A DNA stretch of 64,000 nt from Sedimentisphaerales bacterium. Its GTDB lineage: Bacteria; Planctomycetota; Phycisphaerae; Sedimentisphaerales; Anaerobacaceae. Where the stretch lies: positions 1 through 64,000 of the forward strand of contig JAFGDN010000019.1 of assembly GCA_016932095.1 (NCBI GenBank). The letters are read 5' to 3'. The notes below the pieces were generated by a model. That model saw only the letters and a list, made by a program, of their open reading frames with translations, did not search any database and was not told the origin of the DNA. Numbering within the stretch: position 1 is the stretch's first letter; each line of letters starts with the position of its first letter. Shown here piece after piece: positions 53,610 through 60,972 of the stretch. The translations under genes and the position numbers were made by a program.

Positions 53610-54893
53610 ATGGTCAAGAACGGACTTTTAAGCGCTATCGAGCTTCAAAGAAGCTTTACTGATGTTTTATACCTGACCAATCAGAAGCAGATGCCGGCCG
53701 AAATTAAACGGCTTCTCAAGGAAAGAAACCTTACTCATCGTATCCTTCGAATCGACAAGTTCAACGATATCAGGGACAAGCTCGGTATGGTTGGTACTGT
53801 TATCGTTGACGCTAATGATTCTGAGGCCGGTGAGCAGCAGAAGCTCGCCAGGATAATCGAAACGCTCGAAATGGAAAATATCGGCGTCATTCTCATTACC
53901 GACCGCGTGAAAGTTCCCGTAAAAAGCTTCTCGCTGGCGCCGGTGAAAAGCAGCTTCACTATGAGCGGTTCTACCGAGGCAATCTCAGTCGATGAGCTCT
54001 GGACAAGAGTAAGCGTTAATCTCGCCTATCGAAAGCAGAGCGAAGGCCTTGCCGTCAAGCCCGCCATTCCCCCCAAGCAGATTCAGACGATATACAAAAA
54101 CAAGCTCGCCGAGCAGCTTAGTATGACAGGCGCACTCGTCGATAATCTTACCGAGCAGCTTCGTCTGGCAGGGCTTGTCCAGCAGGACTTTTTGCCCACG
54201 CAGCTTCCGCATACCCCCAATGTCAAGTGGGCTACCGTCTTTTTGCCCGCTGAATGGGTTTCCGGCGATATATACAATGTTGTTCGCATCGATGAGAAAA
54301 ACGTCGGCTTTTATGTGGCCGACGTCGTTGGCCACGGTATGCCTGCGGCTTTATTGACTATCTTCCTCAAGCAGGCCCTTGTGATGAGGGCGACCGCGGA
54401 CACTTCATACCAAATCTTCTCGCCTGCAGAGGTTATGAAAAACCTGAACAACAGAATGTCGTCTCAGAAGCTCTCCGGCTATCAGTTCGCAACCTGCTGC
54501 TATTGCCTGCTGAATATTGAAACGCTCGAACTGACGTACTCAAGGGCTGGCCATCCTTACCCCGTCCTGCTCAGGCCCGGCGAATCGCCCAAACAACTGG
54601 AGGTTCGCGGCTCGCTTCTGGGCGTATTCAAGGACGCCGATTACACCCAGGAAAAAATCCAGCTTCAGCCAGGCGATAAAGTCATCCTTTATTCCGACGG
54701 CGCTGAATCTTTAATCGGGCACTTCGACGATTTGACCGGCTTCCATTTCACCAGGGAATTTTGCGAAATCAAGGACCTGGCCATTATTGAAATGATGGAC
54801 AGGTTTAATATGATGGCGCAAAACCAGCCCGTCGAGCCTGCCGAAGTCGATGATATTACCGCCACCGGCCTCGAAGTCCTGAAACCTTCGTAG
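53610..54893 (+). CDS. SpoIIE/RsbU-type PP2C phosphatase with a receiver-like domain
   Basis: About 427 residues from ATG 53610 (MVKNGLLSAIELQRSF), with GGGGAC ahead; the frame is open to 53445 but has no ribosome site there. Residues about 10-110 look like a receiver fold (VIVDAND, GVILITDRVKV) without the usual set of acidic residues, thus possibly a pseudo-receiver. After a helical linker (IYKNKLAEQLSMTGALVDNL) the phosphatase domain starts near 190 (QQDFLPTQLP). Metal-binding aspartates are in SGDIYN, VADVVGHGMPAALL, LYSDGAES and VDDITATG. These enzymes dephosphorylate STAS anti-anti-sigma factors; a STAS gene lies at 60268. Confidence 0.9.
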   Translation: MVKNGLLSAIELQRSFTDVLYLTNQKQMPAEIKRLLKERNLTHRILRIDKFNDIRDKLGMVGTVIVDANDSEAGEQQKLARIIETLEMENIGVILITDRVKVPVKSFSLAPVKSSFTMSGSTEAISVDELWTRVSVNLAYRKQSEGLAVKPAIPPKQIQTIYKNKLAEQLSMTGALVDNLTEQLRLAGLVQQDFLPTQLPHTPNVKWATVFLPAEWVSGDIYNVVRIDEKNVGFYVADVVGHGMPAALLTIFLKQALVMRATADTSYQIFSPAEVMKNLNNRMSSQKLSGYQFATCCYCLLNIETLELTYSRAGHPYPVLLRPGESPKQLEVRGSLLGVFKDADYTQEKIQLQPGDKVILYSDGAESLIGHFDDLTGFHFTREFCEIKDLAIIEMMDRFNMMAQNQPVEPAEVDDITATGLEVLKPS

Positions 54894-54942
54894 TTCGCTC
54901 GCAAAGTTTAACCGCCGCCGGCATTTTATCCGCCGCAGTTTA

Positions 54943-54969
54943 CCCGCCTGTGGTGGGGCGGATTGCCCC
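54943..54969. repeat. REP-like double hairpin between convergent genes
   Basis: CCCGCC-TGT-GGTGGG (54943-54957), overlapping GGGGC-GGATT-GCCCC (54955-54969). No T run, so a terminator role for the two convergent genes is uncertain. The segment 54911-54950 also repeats CCGCC in a loose 20-bp period. Confidence 0.5.
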
Positions 54970-55005
54970 GCCGATTGTTACTCGCCGCTATTTGTCATCC
55001 CTTTC

Positions 55006-58000
55006 TCACTCCTTCGGCCAGTTATCTTCCGTCAGCCAATCGTTGGCAAATATCGCAAAGTCACTGAAATCCACGATGCCGTCCGGGTTGCATTCAGGGT
55101 AAATGTCAACCTCCGTATCGCTTGTAAGCCATTTCTGGCTCATAACCTTCATATCATAAATGTTGACTACGCAGTCAACTGTGAAGTCAGCAGCAAGCCC
55201 CGACACACAGGGCCACGGCCTCATATACAGCCGGATGTTGTCGATTGTAACAACGCCTGTCCCGCCGTAAGTATATGGCGGAGGTCCCCATGAGCATCTG
55301 GGGCCGGTTCCTATATACAATGCGTTGATGTCCGTCAAATCCACGTTTGGATCGTTCAAGTCAGCAAGGGGTATGTGCCATTTCTGCCAGCAGGTTTTTG
55401 CTTGGGCGTTCGGGTCAGGATGATAAGCCAGATTGCCAACGTGGCCGGCCTTGTCTTCAATCGCTATATACATCCTGTCATAGTCCGGATTCGTGCTGTT
55501 AGAGGCATTTCCATTGAACGCGATAGAAATTGCGTTAGGGTCAATAAGGCCGCCGGCAGTCCAGTCAACGCCGACGCCGTTGTTATCCGCTTTGGCTTCT
55601 GACCACGGACAAGCTATTGTCCCTCTGTTATCGTAGCTGAACCGCATCCTGCCGGCGTCCAAAGCGATTGTCCCGCCTGGATTGGAAGCACACTCAGGGA
55701 AGCAGTAGTTCGTTACCGGGGCTGTCCATACGGCATTCATATCCGACGAAGTGTAATAAGAGAAGTCATCTACAATGACGTATTCCCCCATCGAAAAGTT
55801 CCAGATGTTTCCAGTGCAAATATTCGTGTCGTTCACTTCATCAATGCGCCAGTAATAAACTGTGTTAGGGATTAAATTATAATCAGGTAGCGAATTACCA
55901 TCTCTATCTTCCAGCAACCTTATTAGTGGATAGCAGGGGTCTGTCGTCGTTCCCCGGTAGACCCTTGGCGTGTCGGTTGTGGCATTCAAAACCTCGCTGT
56001 AGTCCGTTTCTAAATAAATCCTGTGTCCGTTAATATCTGCCGCCTTACTACCTGCCCTCCAGCTTAGCTCAAGCTTATCTATGTAAAAATATGCGAGATA
56101 ATTGGTAACCGGCGTAGGACAATACGCACATAAAAATATGTTGCAGTCATCCACATAATATTCATCCGCACCCATATCGACGGTTGCTTCACTGGCGCAT
56201 CGGCCATTCATGATCCGGTCTTCGCCGTCGATATCATTCGGCTCCAGACCGCCCGGAGGCGTATTCTTCCCGGCGTCGATGCAGGGCGAGCACAGCGTCA
56301 AATGCAAGCCATCCGAATGTAACATCGGGTCCTCATCTATGTTACCCACGCCCGGCCAGCCGCCCTGAATATCGCTGTAGGTAACTGAGAGATAGTAGTA
56401 GTAGGTGGATCCGCTGATTTGTCCGCCTTGGTTATCCCACAGAATACAGTTCGTCACATTAATATTAGCTTTCGAATGTATACCACCACCGAAATCAGCA
56501 CCGTTTCCCACAAATGTACAGTTTACGACATTCATATCTGTAACATTGAATATCCCACCACCATACATTGACCAGTTATTGACAAACGAACAGTTAGATA
56601 TTGTCGTAATGCCCCGGTTGTACATTCCTCCTCCTCCCCAGACTACCCCATATGCCCCTTCTCCACCGCGGGCCGCGTTACATTTGAATTGGCAATTTCT
56701 CACCGTGGGGCTGCCATCATTATTATACATTCCGCCGCCAACATCATACGGATCATTATAATTGGCATTGCCGCCCGTGATGACAAAGCCGTTTAATACC
56801 GCGGTGTTATTTACTCCGCTACCGGTTACAACGTGATAGCTGTTCTCAGCACGGCTTGGATCGTCGAGCATATCTTGCGGATTACTGACTTGGCTGTCAT
56901 TTCCCTGGAGGTCGCCGCTGAGGATTGTTTCATAAAGAACGGGATTGCGTTCTTCCCACGCGCCTCCGCCTGACGGGAAGCCACCATAAATAGCAACACA
57001 ATTGATAAGCTCAAACGTCGCTGTTCGCTGGTCACAGGGGTCTGTCGGTTCAGAAGGTATATATACCCCCTCGGCTACCCAGACCTCATTACATTCGCAG
57101 TTTTGTGCAGTCAGCAAAGCATCCTGAAGATAGTTGTAAGCATCCTCCCACGAAGTTCCATTGTTGTAATCCTTGGCATTTACATCAACATAAACTACAG
57201 GGCCGTTCCAACAGCAAACACCAGTATGTTCTTCGGTGTTCAGGTTGATACAATCACCACTCAGTTCACAGGTGTTTGTGATTATTCCACCCGGTCTAGC
57301 CCTCGCATTGACCTGAACGACCAGCTCGATACAATCACAGGCATCAGGTGGAAAATCTATACTCCACTCAACTATGTGATTAATTGGATTGTAACTCCCA
57401 AAGGGATCCGATGAGATATAGTTCACCTCGTTCGGCAGGGTATCAGTAATCATGACATTCGTATCACCGTAATCATTGGCAGCATAACAGATGTTGTAGG
57501 TAACGTAATCGCCGGGACCAACGCAATTCCCGTCATTGACATCAACCATCGTAAGCGTTGGATAGTTTGTGCATACAGGGGTATTCTCCTCAGCATATAT
57601 GGGACTAATACAATCACCGTTCAGTTCGCAACTGTTCGTGATTGTCCCGCCCGGCTGAGGGCATTTCACCTCGACTGTCAGCGTAACATAGTTTGTATCA
57701 TTCGGCCCCAATGTGCCGATGTTCCACGTAACCGTACCGGCGATATGCTCATAGTTACCGGTGGCCGAGTCAAACTCCGTTCCGGGTGGCAGCACATCGG
57801 TAATCTCTACATTTGTATCACTGTAGCCGTTGGCGTCGTAACAAATGCTATAGTTAACGTAATCGCCGGGGCCAACGCAGTTCCCATCGCCCACATCCTC
57901 CTTCGTAAGCGTCGGGTACCAAGAGAACGCAGGCGTGTATTCATGAGATGTATTTAAGGGCTGGTTGCCGCTTTTCATCTCGCAGGAGTTTTCGATTGTA

Positions 58001-59508
58001 CTGCCCGGCTGCAGGCATTTCACCTCGACTGTCAGCGTAAAGCAATTTACATCCCCCGGCGAAATAGTCCCAATCGGCCATCTAACAGTATGGGAATTGG
58101 AATCATAAACTCCACCGGCTGAAGCATCATTGAAATCCACCTCTGCCGGCAGATAATCAATAATATTCACATCGTAGATATCACTAAGGAATGGCTCATC
58201 GGAATAGCTGTAACAAATCGTGTACGCTATCTCATCGCCCTGCTCAACATAATTGCCGTCTCCGATGCTGTCATCTTTCTCGAGGGTTGGAATCCGTATC
58301 GGGGCGGATCTCTCCAGCGTCAATAAGGCCCACTCGGTAGCCAATATTGTCCCGCCATAAGGGTCGTTAGGCCAGTAACCACAAGGGTCCTGGGCATTTA
58401 CAAGCGCATCATTGAAATCAGCACACCAGTCCCTTGGGCTGCCACCGACCACTATTTCGCTGAAACCAGCATACACTAAACCCCTCATGATGCAAAATGT
58501 CGCTTGGCAGTGAGGATCATAAGGATTACCCCAGCCGGGATTCTGTGTTGGATTGTTCCATGAACGCCCCAGATAGTCTAATGCATCTTTCAACCGTTGG
58601 GTATCTGGCTCATCACCATGGAAGACCATTTGCAGGACTATGTTGCCGGTTTTCAACATATTAACTGAACCATCTGGACTGCTATAACCGGAACCACCAT
58701 CTTGAGCGTCTCCATCGGCGTCATTCTGGATGTAATCAATCCATATGCTAAGTTCATCCTTTACAAATTGAGGTACGGTACAGTTAAAGCCATAGGCCAA
58801 TGCCTCAGCGTAAGCTAATCCCAGGACTGCATAGCCGGAGTTAGAATTGTCTGCCATTGCTCCTGAATTATCGTAATGCGAATATCTCCAGCCCCCTTGG
58901 CCATAGCTTCTATCTATCTGGCCAAAGGACATATAATCGACCATATCAACCAATACCTCTTTGTAAGTCCATCCATGCACCGGAGAGCCGGGCGAATTGA
59001 CCTCTCTGTTGGGATCTTGACTGACCGCAATGGCCATCATAGCAATGCCCGTAGCGTACGTAAAGTATACTCCGCCTGCAACGCTGACGTATACGAATAC
59101 ACCATTACCATCCCCATCGGTATCGGGATTACCGGCCGGTTGGTTGGGAGTATTGATGATATTTGTCTGACTGAACAGATATGCGAATCCTTTTTCAACG
59201 TTCTCATTATAAGGATAACAGGGGTCAAACGGAGAATATCCCAGCACAAACGCCCGCTCCTGTAGCACAGTAAGGGCAAGCCCCGTAGGTGCAGCTCGGT
59301 GACTGTCATCTTGCCAATATCCATAACAAGGATCTTGTTGAGCTGCCAGCCAAGCGATACCATCTTCAATTGCCTGCTCAATCTCGGCTGGTGTTGCTGC
59401 TACTGCTATTCCGCAAATGCTGGTGATGAGAATTATTGTTGAAATTATGACTGACTTTCCCTCGACTATACTCGGGATGGTGAGCTTGTCGAACCATTTC
59501 GCAGACAT
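55006..59508 (-). CDS. Giant secreted multidomain protein with C-terminal dockerin-like domain
   Basis: 1500 residues, AAGGAGG ribosome site and signal peptide (SVIISTIILITSICGIAVA). Domains in order: squalene-cyclase/prenyltransferase-like helical repeats (about 38-400, EQAIEDGIAWLAAQQDPCYG, STPPDGSVNML-type turns); three DUF11 repeats (about 405, 532, 649; DVGDGNCVGPGDYVNYSICY and copies); a right-handed beta-helix (about 771-1120, DVNAKDYNNGTSWEDAYNYL, GGGMYNNDGSPTVRNCQF); a fibronectin-like region; a jelly-roll domain from about 1241; and a dockerin-like pair (about 1438-1490, ADFTVDCVVNIYDMKVMSQK and PDGIVDFSDFAIFANDWL). Many cysteines and DPC turns. Likely a cell-surface or extracellular-matrix protein; no cohesin gene lies nearby. 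Confidence 0.9.
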   Translation of the reverse strand: MSAKWFDKLTIPSIVEGKSVIISTIILITSICGIAVAATPAEIEQAIEDGIAWLAAQQDPCYGYWQDDSHRAAPTGLALTVLQERAFVLGYSPFDPCYPYNENVEKGFAYLFSQTNIINTPNQPAGNPDTDGDGNGVFVYVSVAGGVYFTYATGIAMMAIAVSQDPNREVNSPGSPVHGWTYKEVLVDMVDYMSFGQIDRSYGQGGWRYSHYDNSGAMADNSNSGYAVLGLAYAEALAYGFNCTVPQFVKDELSIWIDYIQNDADGDAQDGGSGYSSPDGSVNMLKTGNIVLQMVFHGDEPDTQRLKDALDYLGRSWNNPTQNPGWGNPYDPHCQATFCIMRGLVYAGFSEIVVGGSPRDWCADFNDALVNAQDPCGYWPNDPYGGTILATEWALLTLERSAPIRIPTLEKDDSIGDGNYVEQGDEIAYTICYSYSDEPFLSDIYDVNIIDYLPAEVDFNDASAGGVYDSNSHTVRWPIGTISPGDVNCFTLTVEVKCLQPGSTIENSCEMKSGNQPLNTSHEYTPAFSWYPTLTKEDVGDGNCVGPGDYVNYSICYDANGYSDTNVEITDVLPPGTEFDSATGNYEHIAGTVTWNIGTLGPNDTNYVTLTVEVKCPQPGGTITNSCELNGDCISPIYAEENTPVCTNYPTLTMVDVNDGNCVGPGDYVTYNICYAANDYGDTNVMITDTLPNEVNYISSDPFGSYNPINHIVEWSIDFPPDACDCIELVVQVNARARPGGIITNTCELSGDCINLNTEEHTGVCCWNGPVVYVDVNAKDYNNGTSWEDAYNYLQDALLTAQNCECNEVWVAEGVYIPSEPTDPCDQRTATFELINCVAIYGGFPSGGGAWEERNPVLYETILSGDLQGNDSQVSNPQDMLDDPSRAENSYHVVTGSGVNNTAVLNGFVITGGNANYNDPYDVGGGMYNNDGSPTVRNCQFKCNAARGGEGAYGVVWGGGGMYNRGITTISNCSFVNNWSMYGGGIFNVTDMNVVNCTFVGNGADFGGGIHSKANINVTNCILWDNQGGQISGSTYYYYLSVTYSDIQGGWPGVGNIDEDPMLHSDGLHLTLCSPCIDAGKNTPPGGLEPNDIDGEDRIMNGRCASEATVDMGADEYYVDDCNIFLCAYCPTPVTNYLAYFYIDKLELSWRAGSKAADINGHRIYLETDYSEVLNATTDTPRVYRGTTTDPCYPLIRLLEDRDGNSLPDYNLIPNTVYYWRIDEVNDTNICTGNIWNFSMGEYVIVDDFSYYTSSDMNAVWTAPVTNYCFPECASNPGGTIALDAGRMRFSYDNRGTIACPWSEAKADNNGVGVDWTAGGLIDPNAISIAFNGNASNSTNPDYDRMYIAIEDKAGHVGNLAYHPDPNAQAKTCWQKWHIPLADLNDPNVDLTDINALYIGTGPRCSWGPPPYTYGGTGVVTIDNIRLYMRPWPCVSGLAADFTVDCVVNIYDMKVMSQKWLTSDTEVDIYPECNPDGIVDFSDFAIFANDWLTEDNWPKE

Positions 59509-59638
59509 TTTGAACCTCCTTATAAATGTGTTGGTAAGTTATCAGGTGCGTTTTTCACGATAAAAAACAGCTCCTCTTAATAAAAAACAAAACTCAGCCA
59601 TTTTAAATTTTATGGTGAGAAAATCGGGAAACAGTAAC

Positions 59639-59667
59639 ACTATAAGTAGAAGTCCACAACTTTGCAA
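59639..59667 (-). promoter_or_regulatory. Promoter of the giant secreted protein
   Basis: Minus-strand TTGCAA (59662-59667), 17-bp spacer, TATAGT (59639-59644), leaving a leader of about 120 nt before the ATG at 59508. Confidence 0.5.
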
Positions 59668-59789
59668 TATGTTATCGCTTTTTTTCGACAAAATTTCAAA
59701 AAAACCGAACTTGTTACTATGGGTTATTTTCTATCAAATGCAACTTGTTAATCTGGGCAAGATTTCCACGCCTCAGGTAGAACCCAAAC

Positions 59790-59859
59790 TACGATATACG
59801 AGATACGCTTCGCGCTGTCCGCTGCACGCCGAACGCTGAACGCTGTCAACTATACGCTT
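59790..59859. repeat. Degenerate tandem heptamer array (10 units)
   Basis: TACGATA, TACGAGA, TACGCTT, CGCGCTG, TCCGCTG, CACGCCG, AACGCTG, AACGCTG, TCAACTA, TACGCTT in exact 7-bp steps, with CG at positions 3-4 in nine of ten units. Confidence 0.85.
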
Positions 59860-60109
59860 CACAAGCGATGCCAGCGCATACTACTGCATACTAATGCTAA
59901 GTTGCGTTTTTAGCGTAAAAACGAGGATTTTCCTGCATATCATAACCTTGGCCATCTATGGTCATCTGTGGCTATCTGCGTTTTTAACTCAAAAATGAGG
60001 GTCGAAGAACACTGCTGTCAAAAAAGTAACAAAAACTGATGAAAATTGCTAAAAACAGCGTTGTTTTGCGTAAAAAAACGCTAATTTACCATGAAAACCT
60101 GATGTTAAA

Positions 60110-60137
60110 TTGAAAATAGAAAATCGAAAATTGAAAA
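60110..60137. repeat. Degenerate tandem heptamer array (4 units)
   Basis: TTGAAAA, TAGAAAA, TCGAAAA, TTGAAAA; the unit GAAAA part is constant and only the second base changes. Confidence 0.85.
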
Positions 60138-60267
60138 TTTGTCCTGTCCGCTGCGGGTATCGAGTGTCGGGCCGCGAACGGCGAGTTTTTACTTAACCCG
60201 GTCAAATTTTATGCCGATAGGTCGTTGAAACCCGGTGTATCCGGTGTTCCATATTTGGAGAAATGTA

Positions 60268-60630
60268 ATGGGCTTTCAAAACTGGTCGGATGACGTTATT
60301 CTCGTTGACCTGCCGCGAGAGCCGCGGATGAGGAGTGAGCTTAAGACGCTCGTGGAAATCGTCCGCGACCGCGGCGATTGCGACGTCGTCGTCGATTTCA
60401 CAAACGTCGATATAATGACCTCTACAAGCATTTCCGGCCTGTTACGCCTGCGTAAGCTCTTGGCCGACTGCGGCCATAAGCTCATCTTTTGTAATGTCCC
60501 GGCAGCGACAAGGGGCGTCTTCAGCGTCGTTGGCCTCGATGAGGTCTTTGAATTCGCTGACGACAAATTCGCTTCTCTGGCGACCCTTCAGGCAATGTCC
60601 GACAAAAGAAAAAAAATGGTTTCGCCGTAA
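60268..60630 (+). CDS. STAS-domain anti-sigma factor antagonist-like protein
   Basis: 120 residues from ATG 60268 (MGFQNWSDDVILVDLP), TGGAGA ahead. VVVDFTNVDIMTSTSISGLL is the STAS core; the Ser after T-S-T that is normally phosphorylated in RsbV/SpoIIAA proteins is present. LADCGHKLIFCNVPAATRGV and VFSVVGLDEVFEFADD are the typical second half. It would sit in a partner-switching pathway opposite the SpoIIE-type phosphatase at 53610; the kinase is not in the window. Confidence 0.87.
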   Translation: MGFQNWSDDVILVDLPREPRMRSELKTLVEIVRDRGDCDVVVDFTNVDIMTSTSISGLLRLRKLLADCGHKLIFCNVPAATRGVFSVVGLDEVFEFADDKFASLATLQAMSDKRKKMVSP

Positions 60631-60972
60631 CGTCGTTGTCGCTGCTTGACTTTGACTTTGGCTTTTGGGTTTTATTCGTCCTATAACAAGGATTTTTCGC
60701 GCAAACGCCTGAACAAACACCCCTGCCGGACGGCTCAGTGAGATAAATGTGTAATAATTATGGCGTTTGAGACCAAAAATTTTTGCAGAAAACCGTTTTT
60801 TGAATATACTTTATATGGTGAGCATTACGCTCTTGTCAGGTTTTATAAATGAGAGGGATAAGCCCGTCCTGAAACTGTATCTTTTTACCCCCCTCGTAAG
60901 GCCGAAAATTTGCGAAAGCATTTTTTTCGCCAGGTTTTAGCAAGGGCGCTGTTTCTAAAATGAGGAGAGTTG
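60631..60972. other. Intergenic region with candidate pilB promoter and leader
   Basis: 342 bp. Promoter-like TTGCAG-16-TATACT at 60783-60810. A leader of about 160 nt follows, with GAGGG near 60851 and CCCCTC near 60894 able to pair. A GACTTT repeat lies at 60649. No gene is seen. Confidence 0.45.
60783..60810 (+). promoter_or_regulatory. Candidate promoter of the pilB/pilC-type genes
   Basis: TTGCAG (60783-60788), 16-bp spacer, TATACT (60805-60810). Confidence 0.5.

Larger units (their letters stand above)
59509..60267. other. Long intergenic region filled with short-period repeats
   Basis: 759 bp without a convincing gene. It holds the promoter of the dockerin gene (59639-59667), a heptamer array at 59790-59859, a two-unit decamer repeat (GCATACTACT, GCATACTAAT at 59876-59895), a three-unit decamer repeat (GGCCATCTAT, GGTCATCTGT, GGCTATCTGC at 59950-59979) and a second heptamer array at 60110-60137. 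A 75-codon ORF at 59612-59839 runs through these repeats and is discounted. Confidence 0.7.

Noticed and set aside
59612-59839. 75-codon plus-strand ORF upstream of the STAS gene
   Set aside because: It runs through the dockerin-gene promoter and the heptamer array and has no ribosome site.
59790-60137. CRISPR array
   Set aside because: Units are 7 or 10 bp without spacers; no cas genes in the window.
60840-60900. Cyclic-di-GMP riboswitch before pilB
   Set aside because: The conserved GEMM core sequences are not found; only a loose GAGGG/CCCCTC pairing is visible.
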